A stretch of 64,000 nt of DNA from JBOCEF01 sp050586345 (GTDB lineage Bacteria > Pseudomonadota > Alphaproteobacteria > Rhodobacterales > Rhodobacteraceae): NCBI RefSeq assembly GCF_050586345.1, contig NZ_JBOCEF010000011.1, positions 1 through 64,000 on the forward strand, given 5' to 3'. The translations under genes were made by a program, and so were the position numbers. This document shows positions 51,211 through 59,528 of the stretch, one piece after another. The notes below the pieces were generated by a model. It did not search any database. It was not told the DNA's origin and saw nothing but the letters and a program-made list of their open reading frames with translations. Numbering within the stretch: position 1 is the first letter of the stretch; each line of letters opens with the position of its first letter.

Positions 51211-51612
51211 TCAGCCCTCGCGCTTGCCCGCGCCCACATCCGCGGGATCGGCCAGCGAGGCGGGATCGGCCATCACGCCCTCGCCGTCGCCCAGCGCCGC
51301 CTCGGCCAGCGCGGCGCGTTTCTCATCGCGGATGAACCACAGGTTGCGCGCATAGATGAAGAAGCCCATCGATTGGCCCAGGATGAAGACCGGGTCCGCC
51401 CGGTAGATCGCATAGGCCAGCAGCACCGCCGCCCCGCCGATCGAGAACCACCAGAACGCCGTCGGCACAACCGACTTGCGCGCCTTCTCCGAGGCGATCC
51501 ACTGCACCAGGAACCGCGCGGTGAACAGCAGCTGGCCACCGAGGCCGACCGCCACCCAGGCCAGCTCGGCCCGGCTGTCCGCCCCCAGCACGCCCATCAG
51601 CCACTCGATCAC
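51211..51612 (-). CDS. Lipid-A-disaccharide synthase N-terminal-domain protein (LAB_N)
   Basis: A 133-aa membrane protein with three to four helices. GGQLLFTARFLVQWIASEKA, VVPTAFWWFSIGGAAVLLAY and GQSMGFFIYARNLWFI are the LAB_N domain motifs. It exists here without an LpxB catalytic domain. In several alphaproteobacteria this domain accompanies a DPM1-like transferase and an ArnT-like transferase, as it does here, suggesting flipping or presentation of a lipid-linked sugar. A GTG start at 51612 overlapping the upstream TGA is chosen; an ATG at 51597 is the alternative. Confidence 0.88.
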   Translation of the reverse strand: MIEWLMGVLGADSRAELAWVAVGLGGQLLFTARFLVQWIASEKARKSVVPTAFWWFSIGGAAVLLAYAIYRADPVFILGQSMGFFIYARNLWFIRDEKRAALAEAALGDGEGVMADPASLADPADVGAGKREG

Positions 51613-52394
51613 GCCGCGTCCTCCGCCTGCGCGGGGTCGGTATGGACCACCTGCGCCACCTTGCGCCGGCGCATCAGCCACCAGACCCCGACCAGGTCCA
51701 GCGCGCCGACCATGGCGCGGCCGATATTGGTGTAGTTCGACGCCCCCGCCTCGCGCGCGCGGTGGGAGACGTCGACCAGCGCCACCTCCAGCCCCTCGCG
51801 CTTCACCAGCGCAGGGAGATACCGGTGGATGTGGTCGAAGAACGGCAGGGCCAGGAACACCTCGCGCGGGAAGGCCTTCAGCCCGCAGCCGGTGTCGCGG
51901 GTGTCGTCCTTCAGAAGCCGCGCGCGCAGGGTGTTGGCGAGGCGCGAGGCGATGAGCTTCGAGGACGTGTCCTGCCGCGCCACCCGCTGCCCGGCCACCA
52001 GCCCGATGCGCCCCGAGGAATCGCCCAGCAGCGGCGCCACGAGGTTCGGGATCTCGGACGGCGGGTTCTGCCCGTCCCCGTCCAGCGTCGCGCAGATCGG
52101 CGCGCGGGCGGCGAGAACCCCCGAGCGGACCGCCGCGGACTGCCCGCAGCTCTGCGCGTGCCGGATCTCGCGCAGCCAGGGATGACGCGCGCGGGCCGCG
52201 GCGATGGCCCCCGAAGTGTCGTCATCCGAGCCGTCATTGACGAAGATCGCCTCGAACGGGGCCAGCCCCGCGCAGGCCTCGGCGATGTCGTCGGCCAGCT
52301 TGCCGACATTCTCCGCCTCGTTCTTCATCGGTGCGATCACGGTGATGCGCGGTCGGGCGAGGCCCGTGGTCGCGCCGGTCGTGGCGTCGGTCAT
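51609..52394 (-). CDS. Glycosyltransferase family 2 (DPM1/ArnC-like)
   Basis: A 261-aa GT-A fold transferase that probably loads a sugar onto a polyprenyl phosphate. ITVIAPMKNEAENVGKLADD is the nucleotide-sugar-binding start, FVNDGSDDDTSGAI and ATLDGDGQNPPSEI hold the metal-binding Asp residues, and DTGCGLKAFPREVFL is typical of the DPM1-like branch. There are no C-terminal membrane helices, so it relies on partners. It is transcribed between the ArnT-like gene and the LAB_N gene. Confidence 0.9.
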   Translation of the reverse strand: MTDATTGATTGLARPRITVIAPMKNEAENVGKLADDIAEACAGLAPFEAIFVNDGSDDDTSGAIAAARARHPWLREIRHAQSCGQSAAVRSGVLAARAPICATLDGDGQNPPSEIPNLVAPLLGDSSGRIGLVAGQRVARQDTSSKLIASRLANTLRARLLKDDTRDTGCGLKAFPREVFLALPFFDHIHRYLPALVKREGLEVALVDVSHRAREAGASNYTNIGRAMVGALDLVGVWWLMRRRKVAQVVHTDPAQAEDAA

Positions 52395-52489
52395 GGCGTG
52401 CGGCTTTCAATCGGCGTCGGTCGGGTGCGGTCGGCCCGGGGTATAGCGAATCCGCCCCCCCGGGCCAACCAGAACCCGTTGAGAGAGCG

Positions 52490-54520
52490 TTAACGCGCCG
52501 CAGCGGGCGCGGCGGCCTCCCGCGCTTCGTCCTGCGCGGCGAACACGGCCCGGCAGGCCTCCACCGCCGGATCCCCGGCCACGGCCAGCAGCCGGTGCAC
52601 CTGGCGCTTGCCGCCATTGAGGTTGAAGCCGGTGAAGCGCGCCAGCTCCTGCGCCTCCAGCCCCGCCTCCGCCAGCGGCGCGTCCATGCGCCCGTCCACG
52701 GCCCACACGAGCCGCCCCGCGCCCCCGGCGAGATACGCCGCGGCGTCCGCCTCGCGGAACATCGCCGTGTCGCCGCCCTGCAGGAACACCAGGCTCGGTT
52801 CGTTGTACTTCGTCGCCGCCGGGGGCGCGCCGAGGCAGGCCGTCCAGGGCGCCGCGATCCCGGCCATCCGCACCGAGGGCTGGCCGAAGCGCGTCGCGGG
52901 CAGCGCGAATTGCAGCAGCGCCGCGAAGAGCAGCACCGCCGAGACCAGCATCGGCGCCGCCGCCCGCCCGTAGCGCCCCGAGGCCAGCAGCCGCACGGCC
53001 CCGAGGCACAGCGGCGCGGCGACCAGCGCCAGCGCGAAGCCCGCGAGCGCCGCGGCCCAGTCGAGGTCCTGGCCGTTCCACAGCTGGATCGCCGCCGGGG
53101 CGATCCCCGCCGCCACGACCAGCACCGCCGCCACCAGCCCGAACAGGAAAGCGGGCAGAATGCGCCGCCAGCGGGGCGCGGAGGGGTCGGCGGGCCGCGC
53201 CTCCAGCCCCCAGGCGATCAGCGCCGCGACGGGGGGCAGGGCGGGCAGCACGTAATGCGGCAGCTTGGTCGGCGTGAACTCGAACACCAGCCAGGCGGGA
53301 ACCGCCCAGGCCAGCAGCGGCAGCACCGGCGCCTCGCGCCAGCGGCGCAGCGCCGGAAGGATGGCGAGCAGCAGCGGCGCCCAGGGCCAGAACACCGCCC
53401 AGAACACCGCGGCATAGGTCCCGGGCGGGGCGCCGTGGCTCTCCTTGCCCTCGACCACCTTGCCCAGAAGGTCCTTCAGCAGCGCCTCCTCGAAGAAGGC
53501 GCCGTCGGTCTGGATCCCGATGGCGATGTACCAGGGCGCCGCGATCAGCAGCGCCAGCGGCGGCCCCCAGCGCCAGCCCATCGCTCCCAGCGGGCGGAGC
53601 GAGCGTTCCGCGACGCCCAGCACCAGCGCCGCGCCGAAGGCCGGGATCAGCACGATCGGCCCCTTCACCAGGAACCCGGCCCCGATCAGCCCCCAGAACA
53701 GCAGGCTCAGCCGCCGCGATTCCGCCTGCGCGACCACCCCCGCCTCGGGCCGATGCAGCGCCAGCAGCCGGAAATACGCGCCCATGGCCAGGACCGAGAG
53801 CCCCAGCAGCAGCGCGTCGGTCTTGGCGATGTTCGCCTCCGCCGCCAGCAGCGCCGAGGCCGGGAGCATCACCCCCGCCAGCACCGCCGCCCGCCGCCCG
53901 ATCAGCGGCGCGACGCCCCAGGCCAGCCCCAGCCCCGCGGCCAGCGCCCCGAGGATCGAGGGGATGCGATACGCCCAGACCTCGCCCGACAGGTCCCGCC
54001 CGGCCAGCGCCGAGGCGCCCGCGACCGACCCCGCCTGCGCCCAGTAGATGCCCGCGGGCTTCTTCCAGCGCGGCGCGTCCTGGAAGCGGATGTCGATGAA
54101 ATCCCCGCTCTGCAGCATCTGCCGCGAGGCCTGGACGAAGCGCGACTCGTCCCGGTCGGTCGGGGGCAGGATGGTCAGCCCCGGCAGCGCGACGGCGAGG
54201 GTGACGAGGACGATCAGCAGCGCGGCGCGGACGGGCGAAGCCTCGGCCCGGTCCAGCGCGGCCGAGAGCGCGTCATGCAGGATGGCCGAGACCCGGTCGG
54301 CGAAGGCGGCGAGCCGCCCGAACGCAGACCGCCCGGCCTTCAGCGGCGCGCGCGCGGGCGCCTCCGCGTTCCCCCGCGCCTTGCCGCGCCCGTCGGGCCG
54401 CGCGGCCTCCTCGGCGGGGGCCGCCGGCGCCGCATCGGCGCCCGCCGCGCCCCCCTCCTGACGCGAAAGGCGCGGCCCCTGGGCCGCGCCTTCCTCGTCG
54501 CGCTTGTCCGCGTCGCTCAT
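52490..54520 (-). CDS. ArnT-like membrane glycosyltransferase (GT83/PMT superfamily)
   Basis: A 676-aa GT-C enzyme that moves a sugar from a polyprenyl carrier to lipid A or another envelope acceptor. About twelve helices follow a ~90-residue Ala/Pro/charged cytoplasmic N-terminus. The first periplasmic loop has LPPTDRDESRFVQASRQML and FQDAPRWKKPAGIYWAQ, the catalytic Asp region of ArnT-like proteins, and FEFTPTKLPHYVLPALPP is the C-terminal motif. The sugar cannot be inferred. It lies upstream of the DPM1-like and LAB_N genes on the same strand. Confidence 0.9.
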   Translation of the reverse strand: MSDADKRDEEGAAQGPRLSRQEGGAAGADAAPAAPAEEAARPDGRGKARGNAEAPARAPLKAGRSAFGRLAAFADRVSAILHDALSAALDRAEASPVRAALLIVLVTLAVALPGLTILPPTDRDESRFVQASRQMLQSGDFIDIRFQDAPRWKKPAGIYWAQAGSVAGASALAGRDLSGEVWAYRIPSILGALAAGLGLAWGVAPLIGRRAAVLAGVMLPASALLAAEANIAKTDALLLGLSVLAMGAYFRLLALHRPEAGVVAQAESRRLSLLFWGLIGAGFLVKGPIVLIPAFGAALVLGVAERSLRPLGAMGWRWGPPLALLIAAPWYIAIGIQTDGAFFEEALLKDLLGKVVEGKESHGAPPGTYAAVFWAVFWPWAPLLLAILPALRRWREAPVLPLLAWAVPAWLVFEFTPTKLPHYVLPALPPVAALIAWGLEARPADPSAPRWRRILPAFLFGLVAAVLVVAAGIAPAAIQLWNGQDLDWAAALAGFALALVAAPLCLGAVRLLASGRYGRAAAPMLVSAVLLFAALLQFALPATRFGQPSVRMAGIAAPWTACLGAPPAATKYNEPSLVFLQGGDTAMFREADAAAYLAGGAGRLVWAVDGRMDAPLAEAGLEAQELARFTGFNLNGGKRQVHRLLAVAGDPAVEACRAVFAAQDEAREAAAPAAAR

Positions 54521-54539
54521 GCCGAGGGTCCCTCGCGCG

Positions 54540-54926
54540 TCATTCCGCCGCGGGCGGGATCAGCGGGTTGGCGCCCGGCGGGGGGGCGATCAGGTCCTGC
54601 AGGTCGCTCGGCAGATCGGCGCCGTCGGCCGAGGGCGGGGTCAGGTCGCCCGCCGGGGCCTCGACGCCCGCTTCGCCGTTGATGACCGAGCGGGTGGCCG
54701 AGCGTTCGGCGGCCAGCACCGTCAGCGCCAGCGCCACCGCGAAGAAGGCCGCCGCCAGCGCCCAGGTCACCTTGGTCAGCGCGGTCGCGGCCCCGCGGCC
54801 CGACACCACGCCGCCGCCGCCGCCGCCGCCGATGCCCAGCGCGCCGCCCTCGGAGCGCTGCAGCAGCACGACGACGATGATGAACAGCGCGAGGATCAGC
54901 TCGACGACGAGAAGAACGTTCTCCAT
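54540..54926 (-). CDS. secG: Preprotein translocase subunit SecG
   Basis: A 128-aa SecYEG component. Two helices (VLLVVELILALFIIVVVLLQ and TWALAAAFFAVALALTVLAA) flank RSEGGALGIGGGGGGGVVSG, the conserved Gly-rich loop. The C-terminal ~50 residues are Pro/Ala/Asp-rich as in relatives. The stop lies 19 bases before the ArnT-like gene. Confidence 0.95.
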   Translation of the reverse strand: MENVLLVVELILALFIIVVVLLQRSEGGALGIGGGGGGGVVSGRGAATALTKVTWALAAAFFAVALALTVLAAERSATRSVINGEAGVEAPAGDLTPPSADGADLPSDLQDLIAPPPGANPLIPPAAE

Positions 54927-55335
54927 GGAGCGGTCCTTTTCCTTCTCCGGCGCGAGGGGCCGGGCTGGGCTGCGCCGCCCCGGTGCGGGGCGCGCGCGGC
55001 GGCGAACGAATGGGCGGGGCGGCGCCCGTCGGCCCGCCCCCCGCGACCGATGTCGCGACGCGCGGGCGCGCGGTCAAGGGCGCGTCCTCGGAATCGCTGG
55101 CCTTCTATCGGCGCGCGGGCCGCTTGTCGACCCTCCGCGCCGCCGCCCGCCGCCGTCAAGGCGCGCCCGGGCGCGGTTTCCGGGCGGGGCCGGAGCGCGC
55201 GGTTACCTTTTCTGAATATCTATCGTTGACATTGGTTTTGAAGTCTGGGGTGGCAGAAGGGTCTCCCAGCGTCAGAGTGATTCTTTGCGCGCTTGAAACA
55301 GGCTTCGTGAAGGATCCGTGTTCCCGGAGACCGGC
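54927..55335. other. Intergenic region between divergent secG and CPBP protease genes
   Basis: About 400 bases. The half near secG is GC-rich without features. The half from 55200 on is more AT-rich and contains a perfect TTGACA at 55226-55231 on the plus strand, though no good -10 box at normal spacing. No gene is evident. Confidence 0.5.
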
Positions 55336-56175
55336 ATGGCTTACCTCGATTTCTCCAGCGTGTTCCCGTCCTTCTCCCACCCCGCGGGCTTCGACGCCCC
55401 GGCGGCCCCGGCGGCCCCCGCGCAGCGCATCAGCCGCCGCGCCCTCGCGGCCCGGGCGCTGCGCGACCACGCCGCGGCCCTGCCGCCCGCGGCGCCGCGC
55501 GCCTTCACCCGCCGCCGCTCGGCCCAACTGTCGCGCGAGGCCGCGGCGGCGCTGTGGACCGAGTTCTCGGTGATCTACATCGCCATGCCGCTGATGCTCG
55601 CCTTCGCGCTGGAGCCGACCGCGATGTGGCCGATGCTGATCGGCTCGCTCCTCTTCGCCCTGCTGATCCTGCACCGGATGCCGGGCTTCACCTGGAAGCG
55701 CCGCCTCTTCGCCCCGCGCCCCGAGGACTGGGGCCGCGTGGCGATCATCGGTCTCGGCGCCGCGGTCCTCGCCCTGCCGCCGATCCTGGCGTTCTGGCCC
55801 GAGCGGCTGCTGGCCATGCCGCTCGAGGCGCCGAAGACCTGGGCGCTTGTGCTGCTGGTCTATCCCACCGTCTCGGTCCTGCCGCAGGAGGTGATCTGGC
55901 GCATCCTGTTCTTCGAACGCTACGGCGCGCTGTTCCCCAACCAGGCCGTCGCGGCGCTGGCCAACGCCGGGGTGTTCGCGCTCGCCCATCTCTTCTACGG
56001 CAACTGGCCGGCGGTGGTGTTCGCGGGGCTCGGGGGCTTCTTCTTCTCCATCGGCTACCTCAAGGCCGGGCGGCGCCGGGCGCTGGTCACCGTCTGCGCC
56101 ATGCACGCGCTGGCCGGGCTGGCGCTGTTCTCGCTCGGGCTGCACGAGCATTTCTCCAACGGCATGGTGCGCTGA
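55336..56175 (+). CDS. CPBP-family intramembrane protease homologue 1
   Basis: A 279-aa membrane protein of the CPBP/Abi (Rce1-like) family. A ~75-residue Ala/Arg-rich cytoplasmic N-terminus precedes six or seven helices. The motifs are LPQEVIWRILFFERY (motif 1 with Glu and Arg), NAGVFALAHLFYGNW (motif 2 His) and VCAMHALAGLA (last His). Only one Glu is seen where the classical motif has EE. GGAGA lies eight bases before the ATG at 55336; a GTG at 55318 is the alternative. It is a paralogue of the next gene. Confidence 0.85.
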   Translation: MAYLDFSSVFPSFSHPAGFDAPAAPAAPAQRISRRALAARALRDHAAALPPAAPRAFTRRRSAQLSREAAAALWTEFSVIYIAMPLMLAFALEPTAMWPMLIGSLLFALLILHRMPGFTWKRRLFAPRPEDWGRVAIIGLGAAVLALPPILAFWPERLLAMPLEAPKTWALVLLVYPTVSVLPQEVIWRILFFERYGALFPNQAVAALANAGVFALAHLFYGNWPAVVFAGLGGFFFSIGYLKAGRRRALVTVCAMHALAGLALFSLGLHEHFSNGMVR

Positions 56176-56255
56176 CGCCGCGTTACGGTCTGGACTCCGC
56201 CCCGCGCGCCCCCACTTGTTGGGTTCACGCAACCAAGGGGCGGAGAACGGCTTTC

Positions 56256-56981
56256 ATGGCGGGCGGCGCAGGCGCGATGAACATGGACCGGGGCGGGGGC
56301 GGGCAAGCCCCCGCCGCGGCTTTCGGCGGCCTGGGCGGGCGCGCCCGGGCGGTGCTGGGGGCCGAGTTCGCGGCCCTCTATCTCGGGATGCCGCTGGCGC
56401 TCGCCTTCCTGCTGCCCGCCTCGGCGATGTGGCCGGTGATGTTCGCCGCCCTCGCCTTCGCCCTCTTCCTGCTGCGCCGGGCCGAGGGGTTCCGCTGGCT
56501 CGAGCGCATCCACCCGCCGACCGTCCGCGGCTGGGTCTGGACCCTCGCCGTCGGCGTCGCGACGATGGGCGCCAGCCTCGCCGCCATGGCCGCCCTGCGC
56601 CCCGAGGCGCTGTTCGGCCTGCCGATCCACATGCCGCGCACCTGGGTGATGGTGATGCTGCTCTACCCGCTCGTCTCGGCCCTGCCGCAGGAGGTGCTGT
56701 TCCGCACCCTGTTCTTCGAGCGCTACGCGCCCCTGTTCCCGTCGCGCGCCTGGGCGGTGGCGGCGAACGGGGCGGTGTTCGGCCTGGCGCACCTGTTCCT
56801 GAACAACTGGATCGCGGTTGTCCTCTCGGGCCTCGGCGGCGCCCTCTTCGCGCTGGCCTATCTCGAGGCCGGGCCGAAGCGCGGCCTGCTCACCGTCTCG
56901 GCCATGCACGGGATCGCGGGCTGCGCGCTCTTCACCGCCGGCATGGGCGTGTTCTTCTATCACGGCATGGCCGCGCCATGA
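56256..56981 (+). CDS. CPBP-family intramembrane protease homologue 2
   Basis: A 241-aa paralogue of the preceding gene: LPQEVLFRTLFFERYAPLFP, NGAVFGLAHLFLNNW, ALAYLEAGPKRGLLTVSAMH. The hydrophobic core is collinear with copy 1 but the N-terminus is shorter. GGAGA is ten bases before the ATG. It overlaps the next gene as ATGA, so the protease and the small exported-type protein are made together. Confidence 0.87.
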   Translation: MAGGAGAMNMDRGGGGQAPAAAFGGLGGRARAVLGAEFAALYLGMPLALAFLLPASAMWPVMFAALAFALFLLRRAEGFRWLERIHPPTVRGWVWTLAVGVATMGASLAAMAALRPEALFGLPIHMPRTWVMVMLLYPLVSALPQEVLFRTLFFERYAPLFPSRAWAVAANGAVFGLAHLFLNNWIAVVLSGLGGALFALAYLEAGPKRGLLTVSAMHGIAGCALFTAGMGVFFYHGMAAP

Positions 56982-57457
56982 GCGGGCCGCGCAAGCGCCC
57001 CCGCGGGCGCAAGGCCAAGGGACCGGGGGCCGAGGCGCTGCCGCCGCTCCCCCCGCGCCGGGCGCCGCGACAGCCGGAGCAGGAGACCGCGCCGCAGGAG
57101 GCCGGGCAGGAAACGGGGCAGGACCCGGGGCAGGGGGGCGACCCCATCGCTTCCCTCTTCGCCGCGCCGCCCGAGGCCGCGGCCCCCGCCGCCGCCGACC
57201 CGCGCATCGACGCCGAGGACCTGTTCGGCGAGGCCGAGGGGACGGAGTTCGAGTTCAACCTCTCGGGCGGCCGCGGCTTCATCATGGACTTCCAGCAGGG
57301 CCGCGACGTGATCAACCTCACCGCCCTCGGCCTCACCCCCTTCGACCTGCTGCCCTCGATCAACGGCCCCGACCTGGTGCTGTCCTTCGACGGCGGCGAG
57401 GTGGTGCTGCGCGGCTGCGCGGGGATGCACCTGACCCAGTGGGATTTCCGCTACTGA
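56978..57457 (+). CDS. Small protein ending in an RTX-terminus-like module
   Basis: A 159-aa protein. Residues 1-85 are Pro/Gln/Gly/Arg-rich and disordered (MSGPRKRPRGRKAKGPG...). Residues ~88-159 form a beta-rich module, FEFNLSGGRGFIMDFQQGRD then VINLTALGL, DLVLSFDGGEVVLRG and a final QWDFRY. This resembles the last segment of RTX/serralysin proteins (DFxxGxDxIxLSALG ... DFxF), the part next to the type I secretion signal, but without any GGXGXDXUX repeats. Translation is coupled to the CPBP protease. The function is not known. Confidence 0.75.
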   Translation: MSGPRKRPRGRKAKGPGAEALPPLPPRRAPRQPEQETAPQEAGQETGQDPGQGGDPIASLFAAPPEAAAPAAADPRIDAEDLFGEAEGTEFEFNLSGGRGFIMDFQQGRDVINLTALGLTPFDLLPSINGPDLVLSFDGGEVVLRGCAGMHLTQWDFRY

Positions 57458-57481
57458 ACCGCCCACCCCGCGCCTCCACCC

Positions 57482-57512
57482 TTGACATATCCCCCCCGAA
57501 CGGGCGTATCCG
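57482..57512 (+). promoter_or_regulatory. Candidate aspS promoter
   Basis: Perfect TTGACA (57482-57487) with a weak TATCCG at 57507-57512 after a 19-base spacer (or GTATCC at 18), about 70 bases before the aspS start. Confidence 0.4.
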
Positions 57513-57582
57513 GCCCCGACCCGTGCGCGCGTCCGCGCGCCAGACCGAACGTCGCCACCGAACCTCGCCCCGGAGACACGCC

Positions 57583-59367
57583 ATGCACGCCTACCGCTCC
57601 CACACCTGCGCCGACCTTCGCGCCGAGCACGTGGGCCAGACCGTCCGCCTCTCCGGCTGGGTCCACCGCGTGCGCGATCACGGCGGCATCCTGTTCATCG
57701 ACCTGCGCGACCATTACGGCATGACCCAGGTCCTCGCCGACCCGGACAGCCCCGCCTTCAAGGACGTCGAGAAGGTCCGCTCCGAATGGTGCATCCGCAT
57801 CGACGGCGAGGTGAAGGCCCGCGACCCCGAGCTGGTGAACCCCAAGCTGCCGACGGGCGAGGTCGAGATCTTCGTGCGCGAGCTCGAGGTGCTGGGCGAG
57901 GCGGACGAGCTCCCGCTCCCCGTCTTCGGCGACATCGAGTACCCCGAGGAAACCCGCCTCACCTATCGCTATCTCGACCTGCGCCGCGAGAAGCTGCACC
58001 AGAACATCATGCTGCGCGCCAAGGTCATCGCCTCCCTGCGCAACTCCATGGTCTCCCAGGGCTTCACCGAGTTCCAGACCCCGATCCTCACCGCCTCCTC
58101 GCCCGAGGGCGCGCGCGACTTCATCGTGCCCAGCCGCCTGCACCCGGGCAAGGTCTACGCCCTGCCGCAGGCGCCGCAGCAGTTCAAGCAGCTGATCATG
58201 ATGGCGGGCTTCGACCGCTACTTCCAGATCGCCCCCTGCTTCCGCGATGAAGACCCGCGCGCCGACCGCTCCCCGGGCGAGTTCTACCAGCTCGACATGG
58301 AGATGAGCTTCGTCACCCAGGAAGACGTCTTCCAGGCCATCGAGCCGGTCATGCGCGGCGTGTTCGAGGAGTTCGGGGGCGGCCGCCCCGTCACCGCCGA
58401 ATTCCCGCGCATCCCGTACCGCGAGTCGATGCTCAAATACGGCTCCGACAAGCCCGACCTGCGCAACCCGATCGAGATGCAGGTCGTCTCCGAGCACTTC
58501 CGCGGCTCCGGCTTCGCCATCTTCGCCAAGATCGTCGAGCAGGAGGGCTGCGAGGTCCGCGCCATCCCCGCCCCCGGCGGCGGCTCCCGCAAGTTCTGCG
58601 ACCGCATGAACTCCTGGGCCCAGAAGGAAGGTCTGCCCGGCATGGGCTACATCTTCTGGCGCGAGGAGGGCGGCGAGACCGTCGGCGCCGGCCCGCTCGC
58701 CAAGAACATCGGCCCCGAGCGCACCGAGGCCATCCGCCGGCAGCTCGGCCTCGGCCTCGGCGACGCCGCCTTCTTCCTCGCGGGCGAGCCCGCCAAGTTC
58801 ATCGACATCGCCGGCCGCGCCCGCAACGCCATCTGGGCCGAAACCCAGCCGAACGAGGACTGGAAGAACGAGTTCAAGTTCGCCTGGATCGTCGACTTCC
58901 CGATGTACGAGAAGGACCCGGAGACGGGCGAGCTCGACTTCAGCCACAACCCGTTCTCCATGCCCCAGGGCGGGCTCGAGGCGCTGGAGACGCAGGATCC
59001 GCTCGACGTGCTCGGCTACCAGTACGACATCGTCTGCAACGGCGTGGAGCTGTCCTCGGGCGCCATCCGGAACCACAAGCCGGAGATCATGTACAAGGCG
59101 TTCGAGATCGTCGGCCACTCGAAGGAATTCGTGGACGAGAACTTCGGCGGCATGATCAACGCGTTCAAGTTCGGCGCCCCGCCCCATGGCGGCATCGCGC
59201 CGGGCGTGGACCGGATGGTGATGCTGCTGGCCGATGCCGAGAACATCCGCGAGGTCATCATGTTCCCGATGAACCAGCGCGCCGAGGACCTGATGATGGG
59301 CGCGCCCTCGGTCCCGACCAACGAGGCGCTGCGCGAGCTGGGCCTGCGGTACATGCCGAAGGGGTGA
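57583..59367 (+). CDS. aspS: Aspartyl-tRNA synthetase
   Basis: A 594-aa class IIb synthetase of the bacterial type. It has an OB-fold anticodon domain (VRLSGWVHRVRDHGGILFID), class II motif 1 and 2 regions (PEGARDFIVPSRLHPGKVYA, CFRDEDPRADRSPGEFYQLD), the GAD insertion, and motif 3 (GIAPGVDRMVMLL). Normal length. Whether it also charges tRNA-Asn was not judged. CGGAGA precedes the ATG. Confidence 0.97.
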   Translation: MHAYRSHTCADLRAEHVGQTVRLSGWVHRVRDHGGILFIDLRDHYGMTQVLADPDSPAFKDVEKVRSEWCIRIDGEVKARDPELVNPKLPTGEVEIFVRELEVLGEADELPLPVFGDIEYPEETRLTYRYLDLRREKLHQNIMLRAKVIASLRNSMVSQGFTEFQTPILTASSPEGARDFIVPSRLHPGKVYALPQAPQQFKQLIMMAGFDRYFQIAPCFRDEDPRADRSPGEFYQLDMEMSFVTQEDVFQAIEPVMRGVFEEFGGGRPVTAEFPRIPYRESMLKYGSDKPDLRNPIEMQVVSEHFRGSGFAIFAKIVEQEGCEVRAIPAPGGGSRKFCDRMNSWAQKEGLPGMGYIFWREEGGETVGAGPLAKNIGPERTEAIRRQLGLGLGDAAFFLAGEPAKFIDIAGRARNAIWAETQPNEDWKNEFKFAWIVDFPMYEKDPETGELDFSHNPFSMPQGGLEALETQDPLDVLGYQYDIVCNGVELSSGAIRNHKPEIMYKAFEIVGHSKEFVDENFGGMINAFKFGAPPHGGIAPGVDRMVMLLADAENIREVIMFPMNQRAEDLMMGAPSVPTNEALRELGLRYMPKG

Positions 59368-59390
59368 GGCGCGCGCCATCGCCGGACCTG

Positions 59391-59422
59391 AAAAGGGCCG
59401 CCCGGACCGGGCGGCCCTTTTG
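59391..59422 (+). terminator. Intrinsic terminator of aspS
   Basis: AAAAGGGCCGCCCG pairs with CGGGCGGCCCTTTT around GAC, then GCTTTTTT follows; 24 bases after the stop. Confidence 0.92.
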
Positions 59423-59528
59423 CTTTTTTCATGTATCGGTCGTGAATGATCGCGTCACGGTGGAGCCCGCCCATTCGGAATACTGAGGATCTCAGCGGTT
59501 TGTGGGGAAACCATCTGGGGAGATCATC

